A stretch of 64,000 nt of DNA. Origin: Viscum album. Its lineage: Eukaryota; Streptophyta; Magnoliopsida; Santalales; Viscaceae. The translations under genes and the position numbers were made by a program. The stretch covers positions 1,751,968,772 through 1,752,032,771 of the forward strand of contig OY728165.1 of assembly GCA_963277665.1 (NCBI GenBank), in the 5' to 3' direction. The notes below the pieces were generated by a model that saw nothing but the letters and a program-made list of their open reading frames with translations, was not told the origin of the DNA and made no database searches. This document shows positions 1 to 11,214 of the stretch, one piece after another (the stretch's first letter is position 1; every line of letters starts with the position of its first letter).

Positions 1-862
1 ACTCATTTCCTTGTTACCATAATCTCATTTGATGTCTTGAAGTTCAATATCTATCTAGCATGAGCATATTTGAACAAACCACCCCAACTCAAAAAAAAAC
101 AATCCTTCAGTATAAAAAACAATTATTATATGAGTAATACTAAAAAGAAGTAAATTAAAACAAATTTGAAATAAAAAAATTAATCATATGGTCACTGATT
201 TTACTATGAAATACATTATGATTACCCCTATTATTGATAAGATGTGGGATCATTTCTCTTACTACCAATTCAGTGGATGAAACTTTAAAGAAAGAAATAA
301 ATTCAACACTGTAGGGATGAAAAGGTTTTGAGGGAGATGAATTTTGTGGAATATTTGGTGCAAAAATGGATGAATGATGTACATAAATCTTCTAAAATAA
401 ACAAACTCTAAAATTAATAATGAAAATTAAATCAATGTTTCATTATATAATTTTTCGTTAAAATAGAGACAGTATATTATAACATTACCTTTACATCTTC
501 CTAAAGGGTTTCCTTTATCATAGTCTGTTCTTCTATAGGATTGGTAACATCATCATGTTTAGAATACATTATCTGCATGAGTAGTCAAACATTTCATTTA
601 TATTTTTTTAATATAACAGAAAACATAAAATATTGTGAGTAAAAATATAGTATATTAAAAATCACTTTTACTTTCTCATTGAAATCTCTTTATTTTTGTA
701 ATGGTTTTAGGGATTTGGTTCCTCTATCGAGAATCCAAATCCATTATTTTTTCCCCTATAATGTACAAGACATTTTCTACATTGGGACCATCATGAAATA
801 GTTGTGATCTCCTAGTGAAAGGTTCATATTCAATTAAATTTTCATCTGAATCAAGATTTGTT
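1..862. other. AT-rich flank of a decayed CACTA transposase, nothing recognised
   Basis: No open frame of useful length and no family motif was found here on either strand. By position it lies just downstream of the minus-strand CACTA transposase remnant (lower coordinates are downstream), so it may hold that element's 3' part. I saw no CACTA terminal inverted repeat or subterminal repeat set here, so the element's end is either outside the window or decayed. Confidence 0.4.
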
Positions 863-1035
863 TTAGTCATTAGAAGGATAATCAACAGTCTTGTTTTCTA
901 AATCTGAGACATAAACTAATTTCACTACATGTGATGCCATTATAAATGGCTCAACTTTATCCACTTCTAGACTAAAATTCACCTTCATGAATAACATTTC
1001 ATCAATGTTCACTACACCCATATTGTCAATACAAT
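863..1035 (-). pseudogene. DUF4216-like fragment of CACTA transposase
   Basis: On the minus strand a frame reads VNFSLEVDKVEPFIMASHV followed by VKLVYVSDL. This fits the DUF4216 pattern of a VNF...DDPFILASQA..VFYV block that lies C-terminal to DUF4218 in En/Spm proteins. The frame ends at a stop at 863-865. Function is unknown in the family. Only this short core is visible, and the block linking it to DUF4218 is unreadable. The assignment rests on motif resemblance plus correct order and strand relative to the two neighbouring blocks. Confidence 0.6.
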
Positions 1036-1644
1036 TTCATTAGAAAATATGAACTTGAAATGTTGTCTAATACAACTCAGGTATCAGTTTGATAATACCA
1101 AAATTTTATATATTTTCATAAATTGGATTTATTTCCTTGGAATCAGGTATGTGCATCACTTTCTCTACAAGCCTAACACCAATTTTTCCAATATACTGTA
1201 GTTATCATGTTCTTTTGTATAGAATGTATAACCATTGATTACAATACTAGTGTAAGATATAAAATTTTCATTTGGTCCCCTAGATAGACATCATTGTCGT
1301 TTTTCAATTGAATTGATATTCTTAGATAACTCCTTGTAAATTTGATCTCAAAACCTTCTTATAAACTATTGATTATGTGCATTTGATATCCATATTTCAT
1401 CCCTTGAAGGATTAAAATCTCTAATAATTTATTTCAGGGCTTCAACATATTGACCAACAACTTAACTATTATGTAAAATGTAATTTGGTGATTGATCCCA
1501 CTCTGTACAGGTAATTGTAACAACATCTCTTTTAGAAATACCTTCACCCGTCAGGTCTCTGCTATGACAAGACTTTAGGAGACAGATGCAATCAATATAT
1601 GATAGATAATTTGTAAAAAATTCAATAGATTCATCAACAATATA

Positions 1645-1878
1645 TCATTCTATAATATAGCATTCTATCCAACATCGATTCTTTATATACCCATTAAAAA
1701 TCTTCATATACCATTCAATGGGATACATCCACCTATAATATAGCGGACCATATAGTTGAACCTCTTTATCCAATTTAACCATAATACGAACCACTATATC
1801 AATGAATGATGGCCTAGATAACATCTCTAATTCACATAATATTACCTCAACCTCCTTATTCATAGTTGGAAACTTCAT
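1645..1878 (-). pseudogene. DUF4218 fragment of CACTA transposase
   Basis: An open minus-strand stretch of 77 codons shows the DUF4218 hallmarks: EVEVILCELEMLSRPSFIDI near residues 9-28, then IMVKLDKEVQLYGPLYYRWM, the YPIEWYMK motif and GYIKNRCWIE. Intact copies read close to LCELE..FPPSFFDIM...GPV.YRWMYPFERYM..LKGYVRNR. The piece is the most intact part of this remnant. The methionine used as start is internal to the ancestral protein and not a real start. It sits between the TNP2 block upstream (higher coordinates) and the DUF4216 block downstream, as in intact CACTA proteins. Confidence 0.85.
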
Positions 1879-2429
1879 AAGGTTTATAAAATTATTTCAT
1901 ATGGATTTGAAAAAAATGTAGAGTTTGATTAATGTATGTCAAACATTTTGAGGCAGAATAAAAAGGAAAGTAACATGCATCAAATATTGTATCAAAACAT
2001 GGAATTCATGTTCTTTTAGTATCTATAACAGAAAATTATATATTGACACTCCATTCTTTATAGTTGATGAATACCCATTTGGAACTTTTACACTATTAAG
2101 GAAAAGTAAAAAATTTAAATTTATCCTATCTTGATAAAGTGTAATCATCTAGAGGAAGAAAATTCTACCATTAACCCTTGACTGATTCCAAATCAACCCT
2201 TATACCCATGTCAATAATTTTCAACCGAGACTTGATTCCATATTTTTTTTTCTAAGGAACATTTAGTAATAATCCAATAACAATATCAAATATATTACTT
2301 TCTAAATGATTGACATCAATAAGATGTCTGATATACAAATAATTCTAATACAGTAATTCAAAGAAAATTAATCTCTTATTTAGATAGGATTCCATATGGT
2401 TTTCTGAAAATGGTTTACTAAAAATAGTT

Positions 2430-3250
2430 TCAATATCGTTTACATTATGGAAAATATGATTTCCCATTAGTCGATATGGTTTTTACCTCTTTTGATATTC
2501 CCATCAAATATTGTCATCCTGGATCGGTATTTATAACATCGAGGTAAAAAAATATGATGTCCTAAAAATACATTCCTTGAGGACTATTTCAACATAACTA
2601 AGTGTGTTCATTCATCCCAAATGGGACACCCCAACATTTCTTAAATGCTATATCTTGGAAAATTTACATAATAGTAGAATTCATTTATCATCTCGTATGA
2701 TGTGGAATTCAATGTGAACTCTTCACTTCTTTGTGAATCGTACATCGTAACACATGTATCCTACATCAATTTTAGATATTCGATCAATGGATCCAAATAG
2801 ACATCAATATAGTTAGTAGGTTTATTTGGTCTAGATATAACTAGAGAAAAAATAATGTATTTGTGCTTCATGTATAACCAAGGTGGAATTTTATAATTTA
2901 CTAACATGATGGTCCATGTGTTATGAGTACTACTCTGTACATTAGATGGATTTTAGTTCTGTCAGAGATAATGGAAGATGAAAGTCTCTCGGATCACTTA
3001 CAAATTTAGGATACTCATAATAAATTTTCTTCTACTAAGAAAAATATTCTAGATGACATAGGTTCTTATATTTAATTCTTGTAACTTCATGACATGTCAA
3101 TTGTCTCATGGTTTCCTTTCATCCATATAGTCTTTAAATCCACTGAATGATAGGAAAGTACAATACATATTTTGGAGGACAATATTCATTTCTCTATTAT
3201 CAATCCATTCCACACTTAGGTAATTTTATAAGTGATTCATAGTCCTTGAG
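2430..3250 (-). pseudogene. TNP2-like transposase fragments of CACTA element
   Basis: Pieces in shifting minus-strand frames match the plant TNP2 transposase family. YPKFVSDPRDFHLPLSL (near 2,980) matches the YPxFASDPRNVRLGL segment. WTIMLVNYKIPPWLYMKHK (near 2,880-2,930) matches the W.V.L..YNLPPWLCMK segment. NYIDVYLDPLIEYLKLM (near 2,760-2,820) matches the NNIDVYLQPLIDEL segment. Farther down, PRCYKYRSR and IFDGNIKRG match the PR.H.WR...FDG..E.R tail. Several stops interrupt the reading. The protein would have cut and joined the element ends; this copy cannot be functional. Confidence 0.75.
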
Positions 3251-5920
3251 AAACAATATGAAATCAATTGGACAATGATGTTTTTTATTATAGATCACAC
3301 CCATATAATGTGGAATTCATTTATCATCATATATTTAACATGGTAGTTCATTTTCTTCTAGTATAATATCATTCAGGAGACTAATTAGTTCTGTAAAGGA
3401 GTCACTCCATCATCTTCCATTTTTCAAATTATATAACTTCAATACAGCTAAAAATGTTGTGTTTCTAGTAAAAATGGTATACAATGGTCTCTTATAACAC
3501 CTATTTAACTTCTTAATAGCATTGTAAAATCACAAAGGTCATATTGAAATTCTATTTTTTTTCTTTTATGTGATATCAATCATCATTTACACTAGTATTC
3601 ATATCAAATGATTCATAAACCATAGTATCATCCCAATCGATGAGGACATTCCATTTTCCCAACTTTTAGTCCAACATTTACTACTCTGGTCCATTTTTTG
3701 TGACAAAATAAATGTTTTTCCAACTCTTATGAACTAATTTTCAGGAATAACAATATTGTATACATGGAAAACAGATTCGAGAAGGGTTGTATGCATGATG
3801 TATTGAAAACATGATTAAATAATTATCTCTATCTTCATATTATTTTGTCAAACAATTAGAAAGCAAACATTTTCTATTCATATCTGTGCTATTGGTTTCA
3901 TAAAATATTAATTTATTATAATAAATAAATAAATACTCATAAGATAGTAATTATCAAAGGAAAAAGTTATATACAAGGCTAGAAAAGAAACTCGATATTT
4001 TATTATTTCAAATAGGTTTAGTACGCTTTGAAAAAAATGGGTAGTTGGATTTAATAAAATAATTACTCCATTATGGTATGCGTTATCCACTGTATTAATA
4101 TAAATCTGAAGGTTATAAACAAATTTCATCCTCATTAACTCATATCTCAAATAGTTATCATTTAATTTTGTTGTTTGACATTAATACACTATATCTTGTG
4201 GACATGAACATTTGTTTCCTGAAATACTCTAAGTAGTAAACATCTATTGGATCAATACAGCTTAGAGTAGTACACAAAACATAAAATATATGGGGGATGA
4301 GTCTCAAGAAATAAATTTCATTAATAACTATTTGGGAGATGAAGGTGATGTGGATGACAATTATACTTCGTTGTGTTCTCTAAAAGGATTAATTCCTCAC
4401 ATTTGTGAGAATTACAATATTGGCACTAGTTATTAACTCATGGCCTATTAAAGGTGAGATTTTGGAGGCATACAGGTTCTTTTCTGGGATTCAAGGGGTC
4501 TCTATGGGGAATGGAACTAATAAATTTAAACCTAAAATGATGAATACCTAAAAATAATTTCTAATAATTATTCAAATATATATAGAATTTGATAAACACT
4601 ATTCTATTTTTTGGAACCAGTGATGTAAAAACCTAGGGAATTATTACATTTAACATTAATGGTATATCAAATATTTTATAACACCTCAAAATTATAATTT
4701 ATTTTTAAAATGAGAATTGATAATGAAAGGAACAATTAATTTTAAGAAATCAATATACCTAATAACGATAAAGGTTTTAAACATCTCAAAATTCTTAGTT
4801 GATAAATTTATTCAAGAATTATGTATATACATGTTTAAAAAAAGAATTAAATTCAAGAAGACAAAGAGTATACTTTATAATAAAATTTAATTTTCATGGC
4901 CATTATGGGTTATATGAATATTTTGGTAACATAGAATAAACTTTTAGTCTTAATGAGATAAATAACAGTAATTATAAAAGATACAGATGTTTTTAGTTAA
5001 AGGGGGGATGACCCACTCTTACAAAAATAGTTTTGGAGTGAGATTAATCATTATAAGTAAAATTGGATGATGAATTTTTACCATTGAATGAACTCTATTG
5101 AACATGTGAAAAATTAAATGGTTTTATGATGTTTTATCAAGATTATATAAACTAAAATTATGAATGTGAAGAAAGAATTATCAATGTATTATTTGAAAAA
5201 CAATGGAATATAAGGGGAATTTATTATTGATGTCACACTAAAGGATTTACCAAATAAACATACTTTCATATTAGATATTATTTTTTCATCTCACATGAAA
5301 GTTTAATTAATGTAATTAAATATTCTTTGACAAGTTCAAAGGGTTCTTAATATTTTAGAAATGGTTCATATCTTAAGAAAAATTATTTGCATTTAAAAGA
5401 TGTTGGAAGTAAAAAAAATGTTAAAGAATGATCTATCTTTACATGGATAAAATTAAAACATACATTGTATTTGTTAGATGTGTAATTAAGTAAATGACTT
5501 AATTTTTAAGAATTATTAATTTGTGGGTTATCAATTAAAATATGTCTATATTTTTACAAAGGTATAGAAAACTAGTTCGGGTCGGTAATAATTTTTATAA
5601 TTATTTTTGGAAAAGGAAATTGATTTTTGGTAATTAAAAATTCATCATATTAGATAATTATACAATAAAATATTGACTTAAAAAAGGGTGGATTGAGATG
5701 TTTTTATGATGAAAAGATAATATTGATAAATATTTTTCAAAAATTATAATTGGAAGATTGTTAATAATTAAAATATTAAATTAGATATTTAAATGATACA
5801 ACCCTTGGAGTATATTCACTATGATATAATTGGACCCTCAAAGTAATAAATATATTAATTTTTATAAGTATTATATTTCACACACTAATAATTTTTCTTA
5901 GATCATATGTATAATGTTTT

Positions 5921-5924
<4 letters not shown>
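3251..5924. other. Unrecognised AT-rich sequence
   Basis: No family motif, RNA gene or convincing frame was found. Part of it (to about 4.1 kb) could be the N-terminal end of the CACTA transposase, but I could not read a transposase-associated domain. The region from 4.3 to 4.5 kb is a little less AT-rich than its surroundings, without a readable frame. Confidence 0.3.

Positions 5925-5958
<34 letters not shown>
5925..5958. repeat. (TA)n microsatellite
   Basis: An almost pure run of alternating T and A of about 34 bases. Such runs are common in plant intergenic DNA. Confidence 0.95.
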
Positions 5959-5960
<2 letters not shown>

Positions 5961-7084
5961 TCCAAACGACATTAAAATTTTAAGAAGAACTATTAAGAAT
6001 GAGTTTCATTATATGTTAAAGAAGTCTATATTAGATTATGGGTTGAGTATATGACACACATTTTATGGGGTGATAAAATTAATATTTATATTCCTCATTA
6101 GTACAACATAGTTGATGGCCAGGGTCATTCCTTTAGATGTTTTATTTCAGATCACTCACTTTTCCTACCACTTTATTATATTTATGGTATTTTATATATT
6201 TGTTGACAAAATGTAAAATATTGGGGATTATAAAAATTTCTGAAAAAAATAATAGAAGTAATGTAAATATATGATTATGAATATATTATTATTATAAATA
6301 ATGATCAATTCTTAGGGGATTTATCATATATGTGTTTAATTGTTTTCTTAATGTCTTTCCATATTTATTAAAACTCTATAGAAATGATCAGTATGATTCA
6401 CCTAACTACCTATGATCGTTTATTCCATATAAGAAACTAGAATATTACTATCACATGAGAATTAAGACTATTATTTCCAAATTCCAATGGTAGGAGGAAT
6501 CCTTCAATTGAGTAGAATAATCCTTGGCTTCCACATTAATCGGGATGAACGAATGAACAGAACCCCATTGTATATATCTAGTGGTCACTAAGTCATTCCC
6601 TATATTGTCACCAATATCTATCATATTCAAGATAAATTTTTAAGGGGAAGATTTTAACAAACTATAGTGTGAGAATAAATAGTTTTGTAATGTATAAAAG
6701 AAATAATAATGAAAAAAAAATGAAAATAGATATCACCAAAAAAGCAATAAATTAGTGAGAAGGAGGGTAAAATAACATATCTTGGATTGAAGCTTTGAAT
6801 TGTATGATATAAAGTAGAGATGTCACCAAACCTAGAATTTGTTTGAACCTTGGATTCGTTTGGCCCTTGAATCGTTCAAGCCTTAGAAATATTCAAGCCT
6901 TAATTCTAGCATGGATTCAATGAGGAGGAGCGCTGGTAGTAGGTGGCCAATAGTGGTGAAATTATTGACCGGTAACACTATAGTAGTGGCAACAACAATA
7001 GAAGGTACTGTAGTGGTGACAGAACTATAGGGAACATTATATTTGTATGGGTACTATAGCAGCACAATTCACTGGAGGGACTTC
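5959..7084. other. Unrecognised intergenic sequence
   Basis: No gene or element family recognised. From 6,830 to 6,900 there is a short imprecise repetition (ttgaacctt.gattcg, ttgaatcgttcaagcctta, attcaagcctta), too short to classify. Confidence 0.3.
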
Positions 7085-7290
7085 GGGTAAAAACTTTGGT
7101 CTTTCAAGGACATGTAATTGGTTTTCATGATAATGGGGCCTAGGAACCAAGTAATGGGCATCATGCTTACTGGGCCTAGTATCCATGTATTGAATAAATA
7201 ACCCGTTGATGGGTGGGAAATCCCTTGGGGGGATATGACCTACCTTTCTATCCTGTGTGTGACGTGTGTGTGTGTGTGTGTGTTTAAATT
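7085..7290 (+). repeat. Second copy of the SINE-like 3' tail, ending in (TG)n
   Basis: This stretch is an inverted relative of the 3' part of the unit at 7,690-8,036. Both contain the shared pieces actgggcct, atgtattgaataaataa, atgggtggg, atccct, a G run and gacct, in the same order, then a TG-rich end. In this copy a 36-37 bp piece (gtaat-ggt/ggc-tcat...ggggcctag / actgggcctag) is duplicated in tandem at about 7,109-7,182. An uninterrupted TG run occupies 7,264-7,283. No box B is visible upstream, so it is probably a 5'-truncated copy of the same repeat. Confidence 0.55.
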
Positions 7291-7324
7291 TAATTTCCCC
7301 CCCAAGCACTTAATTTATATCAGG

Positions 7325-7500
7325 ACACTTTTATCAGTGATTCCAAAAAAAATTTGATAAATATCCCATTAATCAGCGCTATATTAATATGTACTAATAA
7401 AATGATTCATTATCAGCGTTTTTTTAGCGCTGATAAAGATAAAGATTTATAAGTGCTAAAAAATGCTGATAAATATGATTTTCATCAATGCTTTTTTACT
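7325..7500. repeat. Left subterminal repeats of the CACTA-like element
   Basis: Contains ttatcagtg, taatcagcgcta, ttatcagcg, agcgctgataaag, aagtgctaaaaaatgctgataaa and atcaatgc. Several are arranged as small palindromes around AGCGCT. In CACTA elements such subterminal repeats are the binding sites of the element's DNA-binding protein (known for En/Spm TnpA). Binding here is inference. Confidence 0.6.
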
Positions 7501-7689
7501 TAACCATGGATAAAGGATTTATAAATATAATTATAAATTAAAAAATTTGTAAAAATATTTATATAATTATATATATTTAATAAATATTTTTAAATATGAA
7601 TATAGTAAATATATTAATTATTAAAATATAATTATTATAATGTTATAATTATTTAAATATATAAATATTTATTTATATATGTATTAGGT

Positions 7690-8036
7690 TCTTGGGGGTA
7701 CAATTACATTAAACACAAAACCAGCACACATAAAGACCGAATAGGCAGGTCTTACCCCCCCCCCCCTAGGGATAGCCCACCCATGAAGCCTTATTTATTC
7801 AATACATTTCTTGAAGGCCCAGTGGACATGAAGACCATTACATAGACCACAATCTAGCCTAAAGGATTAGTGTATCATCAAGTCTGCATCACAGTACATG
7901 TGTCATGTCTGCGTTACTTTCTATATGTGTCATGTTTATGCCACCGCCTCCCTACAGAAATTCACCCCCAACAGGATTTGAACCTGGTTATGATGTAGGA
8001 TTGTGGAGAGCCATTACCATTCTGGTAAGCCCACAA
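7690..8036 (-). mobile_element. tRNA-derived SINE-like unit
   Basis: On the minus strand the unit begins near 8,036 with GTGGGCTTACCAGAATGG, which resembles a degenerate pol III box A. It then has a good box B, GGTTCAAATCC, at 7,984 to 7,974, flanked by a short CCAGG/CCTG stem as in a T-arm. The rest of a tRNA cloverleaf is absent, so this is a tRNA-derived promoter head and not a tRNA gene. The tail holds a run of 13 G (C on the plus strand, 7,755-7,767). It resembles plant Au-type SINEs. No target duplication was identified. It lies within the CACTA-like element, and its 3' part is repeated in inverse orientation at 7,085-7,290. Confidence 0.5.
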
Positions 8037-9071
8037 CTACTATAATTATTTACTTAAAATTATATAAATTATTTTTAAAAAATAATATTTATATATTTAT
8101 ATATTTATATATTTATATCATAATATAAATTTATATAAATATATATATTTAATAAAAATATATAATTATTAATATAGTAAATATATTCATTATTTATATT
8201 GATTTATTTAAATTTTATAATTATTTAAATATATATATATATTTATTTATAATTATATAAATAATTTTTTTTAAAAAAATATTAGTAATTTACAATTATA
8301 AATTATACATGTAAAAATATTGTAAATATAAATTTATAAATATATTTATTTATAAATATATTTTTAATATTATTAATGAATATTTAATCTTGTGTGTGTG
8401 CATGTGAGAAATGAGTGAAATTAAATAAATAAAAATTTGTACACTTTAATAATATCAAAAAATGGATAAGTTTTATTAATTAAATATAAATTATAAAAAC
8501 AATATAGATATATATTGAAATATTGATGAATATGTATTATAAATATTAAAATATAGTAAATAAATATATATATAAAATATTACAAATTGATTAAATTCCC
8601 AAAAAATAAAAATAAATAAATAATAAAAAATATTATAAATGAATTGATCCTAATTGTGATAAAATTAAAAATAAATAGATATAATTTTCTAGTTAGACAT
8701 GTGATATTTCAAAGGTGTCATGTCAAAATTAAATTTTAAAATTAATACTAAAATTTGAATAAATTGTATAAATATTTGGAATGTGTGTTTCTATATAATA
8801 TTTCATTAATTGCATTAATATTTTTGTGTGTTATTTGTATATAAAGGTTTATTAATTATCTATATGTTTGTGAAATAAATATAACACACGTTTGATATAT
8901 GTTAAATTGAAATATCAAATGACATTCAATTATTTCCATTACTTGATTCAATTAGTTAGTTTTTTTAATTCATATTAATTTTTAACTATAAACCATTCAT
9001 CACAAAATATATGACTATTTAATGAAAATAATCAATATTTTGTATTACATAAATCATATTTATATACATTC

Positions 9072-9098
9072 ATATATATATATATATATATATATATT
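9072..9098. repeat. (AT)n microsatellite
   Basis: A run of alternating A and T of about 27 bases inside the AT-rich interior of the CACTA-like element. Confidence 0.9.
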
Positions 9099-9394
9099 TA
9101 ATATATATTAGTTATGAATATTATTATTAATTATTAAATTAATAAAAAATTTAAATTGTTTTCTTAATTTACTTATTTTTATTTTTTTATTTGATTGATT
9201 TAAATTTTACACATATTTATATATTAAAGATATACTATTTATTAGTATTTAAAATTTATATATAGTATAATAAACTTTTTCATTTTGAACTAAAATTATT
9301 TAATTAATAAAAAATGTAATACTTTTTTAATAAAAAGTTTTTTATTTATTTTATTTAATCATATCATTTTATTCAGGACCTTTATCTATACAAA

Positions 9395-9564
9395 AAAACA
9401 TATATAAAGGATCTATTTATCCTCAAAAAAAGCATTGATAAAGAGTACCTTTTATCACTGCTAAAGAAATGCACTAATAACAGTTACCCTTTATCAGTGC
9501 TAAAAAATGTGCTACTAAAGTGTACCATTTAACAGCACTATTAAAGGCATGTTTTGTAGTAGTG
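9395..9564. repeat. Right subterminal repeats and terminal CACTA motif
   Basis: Contains aagcattgataaag, ttatcactgctaaag, ttatcagtgctaaaaaatg and aacagcactattaaa, spaced about 30-40 bases apart, then ends with gttttgtagtagtg at 9,551-9,564, whose complement starts CACTACTAC. The motifs match those at the left end in inverse orientation. Confidence 0.65.
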
Positions 9565-11214
9565 TGTGGTTATTTCTAGATTCCCCAATTACTATGATGA
9601 TTTATATCCATGTGGACTTGATTTCTAACGGGAGGTATTCCCAAAGACTTTTCCAAAGATGCAATGGGTAGCACATTGGCTGAGAATATTGGAGGTTGGA
9701 TTATCTCACATATTTTGGGGAAAATTATTGCCTACTCTAGGTCTCTCTTAAGGATTTAAGCTATGTTTGATAATCCTTCCCAGTAATAAAATGACCACTA
9801 GTTACTTCTATGTAAGTGGTTTATTGAAGCTATTTATTAATGTAAGAATTATTTTGTATAAAGGGTTATTCATATTTCTTTTACTTATGTCCAATTGAAT
9901 ATATTATAGTTTACCATCGCACAACTTGGTGCTTTTTCCATTATGGGAGATGGTGTGTGTTGTGGATTTCGGATGATTCCTATGGTAGGGAATTACTACA
10001 TATCCATATGAATAGAATCATAACCCACATACTTCTCTCCCACTTAAATGAAAACACAATAACATTTATGATCATGTGATAATGACCAATGTGGTTCCTT
10101 TTAAGGACATGCATCCATGAACAAGTGTTGTTTCTTTTAAGGTCTTGAGTCTAAGACCTAGTGAATTTTATTTTATGTATATTCATAAAGGACCTACTAA
10201 GGTAACTTTTAAGGTTGTTAATCCAATACATATGGTGTTTCCATGTTGAACCTTAGGTAGTAATCTTATATATCATGGTTAACGAGTATTAAAACCTTTA
10301 TAGTTTGGGTTACATAGTTTAAGGTCATGTGATAAGACAGGCAAATGCAATTTGATGTCAGGAGGTATGGAATATTGTATTCCAAAATGGTAGAAAACAA
10401 TGGGTTGATCGAGGAATATACATAGTGATAACCTTTTTGGTCCATCATATTTCTTGACAACTAAGTAAGAGTGGGTATGCCTTTTATCAGAAGGAATATT
10501 CCCCATTACGGAAGATTTTCCCATAGGGGTTATATCCCATTGAAGAATGGTTTGACTTATTGTGAATAAAACCCAATGGGTAAAGTTTGTTATATGGGAA
10601 ATGTATCCTTGAGTAATGTTTTCTTTTAGATCATATAAATGACTAAATATGGTTGGATCATAGGGAATATATCCTATTTAAGAATGGTTTCTCATAGGGA
10701 ATATAGTCCATTTAGGAAGGTTGTATCACATGGGATAAAATTCCTTAAGAAAGGTTGTCTTGCAAGTAATGTTCCCACTTTGGAAGAGTTGGTCATAGGG
10801 AATATGACCCATGGAGTTTGGTTGGAATGTAATGAATATTTCTTATTGATGGAGGTTATCTCATAGGTAATATGGTTTATTTTGGAGATGTTTGTATTTA
10901 CACACGGGCAACCCATATGTCTGTTTATCTCTCTGATGGATCACAGGGTTAAAATCGTTGATTATGGAATGAATATGGATTAAAAATGAGGAGGAGGAAA
11001 AAATACTAATCAAATGTGGGATGGTTTTGTGTAGGTATTATGTACATGTCACCTAAAGGTGATCAACCTAGAAGGTGACTTAGGTTAAGAAATAAACCAT
11101 ATTGGATACCCATGATTTGGAATTTGTGGATCACTGATTAGACCAACACGGCTAACTTGACACTTGGGTAGCCAAGATAAGAATATATATCAAACATGGT
11201 ATTAACTGATATAA
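9565..11214. other. Unclassified repeat-like sequence left of gypsy element 1
   Basis: No coding motif was recognised. A degenerate minisatellite occupies part of it (separate entry). Short open frames on both strands at 10.27-10.92 kb overlap each other and coincide with the minisatellite, so I take them as chance. The texture resembles LTR sequence of the neighbouring elements, but no partner copy was found in the window. Confidence 0.3.
10430..10900. repeat. Degenerate minisatellite, period about 33-36 bp
   Basis: Units follow a pattern like catagggaatatatcc, a short spacer (catttaagaa), then ggttg/ggttt. Clear units begin near 10,668, 10,692, 10,727 and 10,796, with older units at 10,503 and 10,590. 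Units differ by substitutions and small indels, so the array is old. Confidence 0.6.

Larger units (their letters stand above)
863..3250 (-). mobile_element. Degenerate CACTA (En/Spm) DNA transposon, transposase region
   Basis: Read on the minus strand, three blocks appear in the order expected for plant CACTA transposases: TNP2-like transposase (about 3,250 to 2,430), DUF4218-like (1,878 to 1,645) and DUF4216-like (1,035 to 863). All are broken by stops and frameshifts. In the family, TNP2 is the catalytic part that binds and cuts the element ends; the two DUFs are C-terminal companions of unknown role. No terminal repeats were found, so the true ends are not set. The block order on one strand makes the family assignment firm even though each piece is weak alone. 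Confidence 0.8.
7307..9564. mobile_element. Non-autonomous CACTA-like element
   Basis: The right end reads, on the minus strand from 9,564, CACTACTACAAAACATGCC, a typical CACTA terminus. Inside both ends are repeated subterminal motifs of the type ttatcagtgctaaaaaatg, four to five per side and in opposite orientation, as in CACTA elements. The left terminus is uncertain: cactta at 7,307 is the best candidate but does not match well. The interior (about 7,540-9,360) is low-complexity AT-rich DNA without a coding frame, interrupted by a SINE-like unit. A 3-bp target duplication could not be shown because the left end is unclear. Confidence 0.6.

Noticed and set aside
5925..5958. AT-rich run as replication origin or matrix attachment site
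   Set aside because: Base composition alone gives no support, and such runs are frequent in this window.
7037..7309. 90-codon minus-strand frame with a His-Thr repeat
   Set aside because: The HTHTHT stretch is the (TG)n microsatellite read in frame, and the rest is the SINE-like tail repeat. No protein family fits.
7974..8036. Possible tRNA gene on the minus strand
   Set aside because: Only box B and a weak box A are present. No acceptor or anticodon stem can be formed, so it is a SINE-type head.
10430..10900. Regular repeats resembling a CRISPR array
   Set aside because: Units are contiguous and degenerate without unique spacers, and the window is plant nuclear DNA.
10266..10916. Cluster of short frames on both strands
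   Set aside because: Mutually overlapping and coincident with a 34-bp minisatellite, so best explained by chance.
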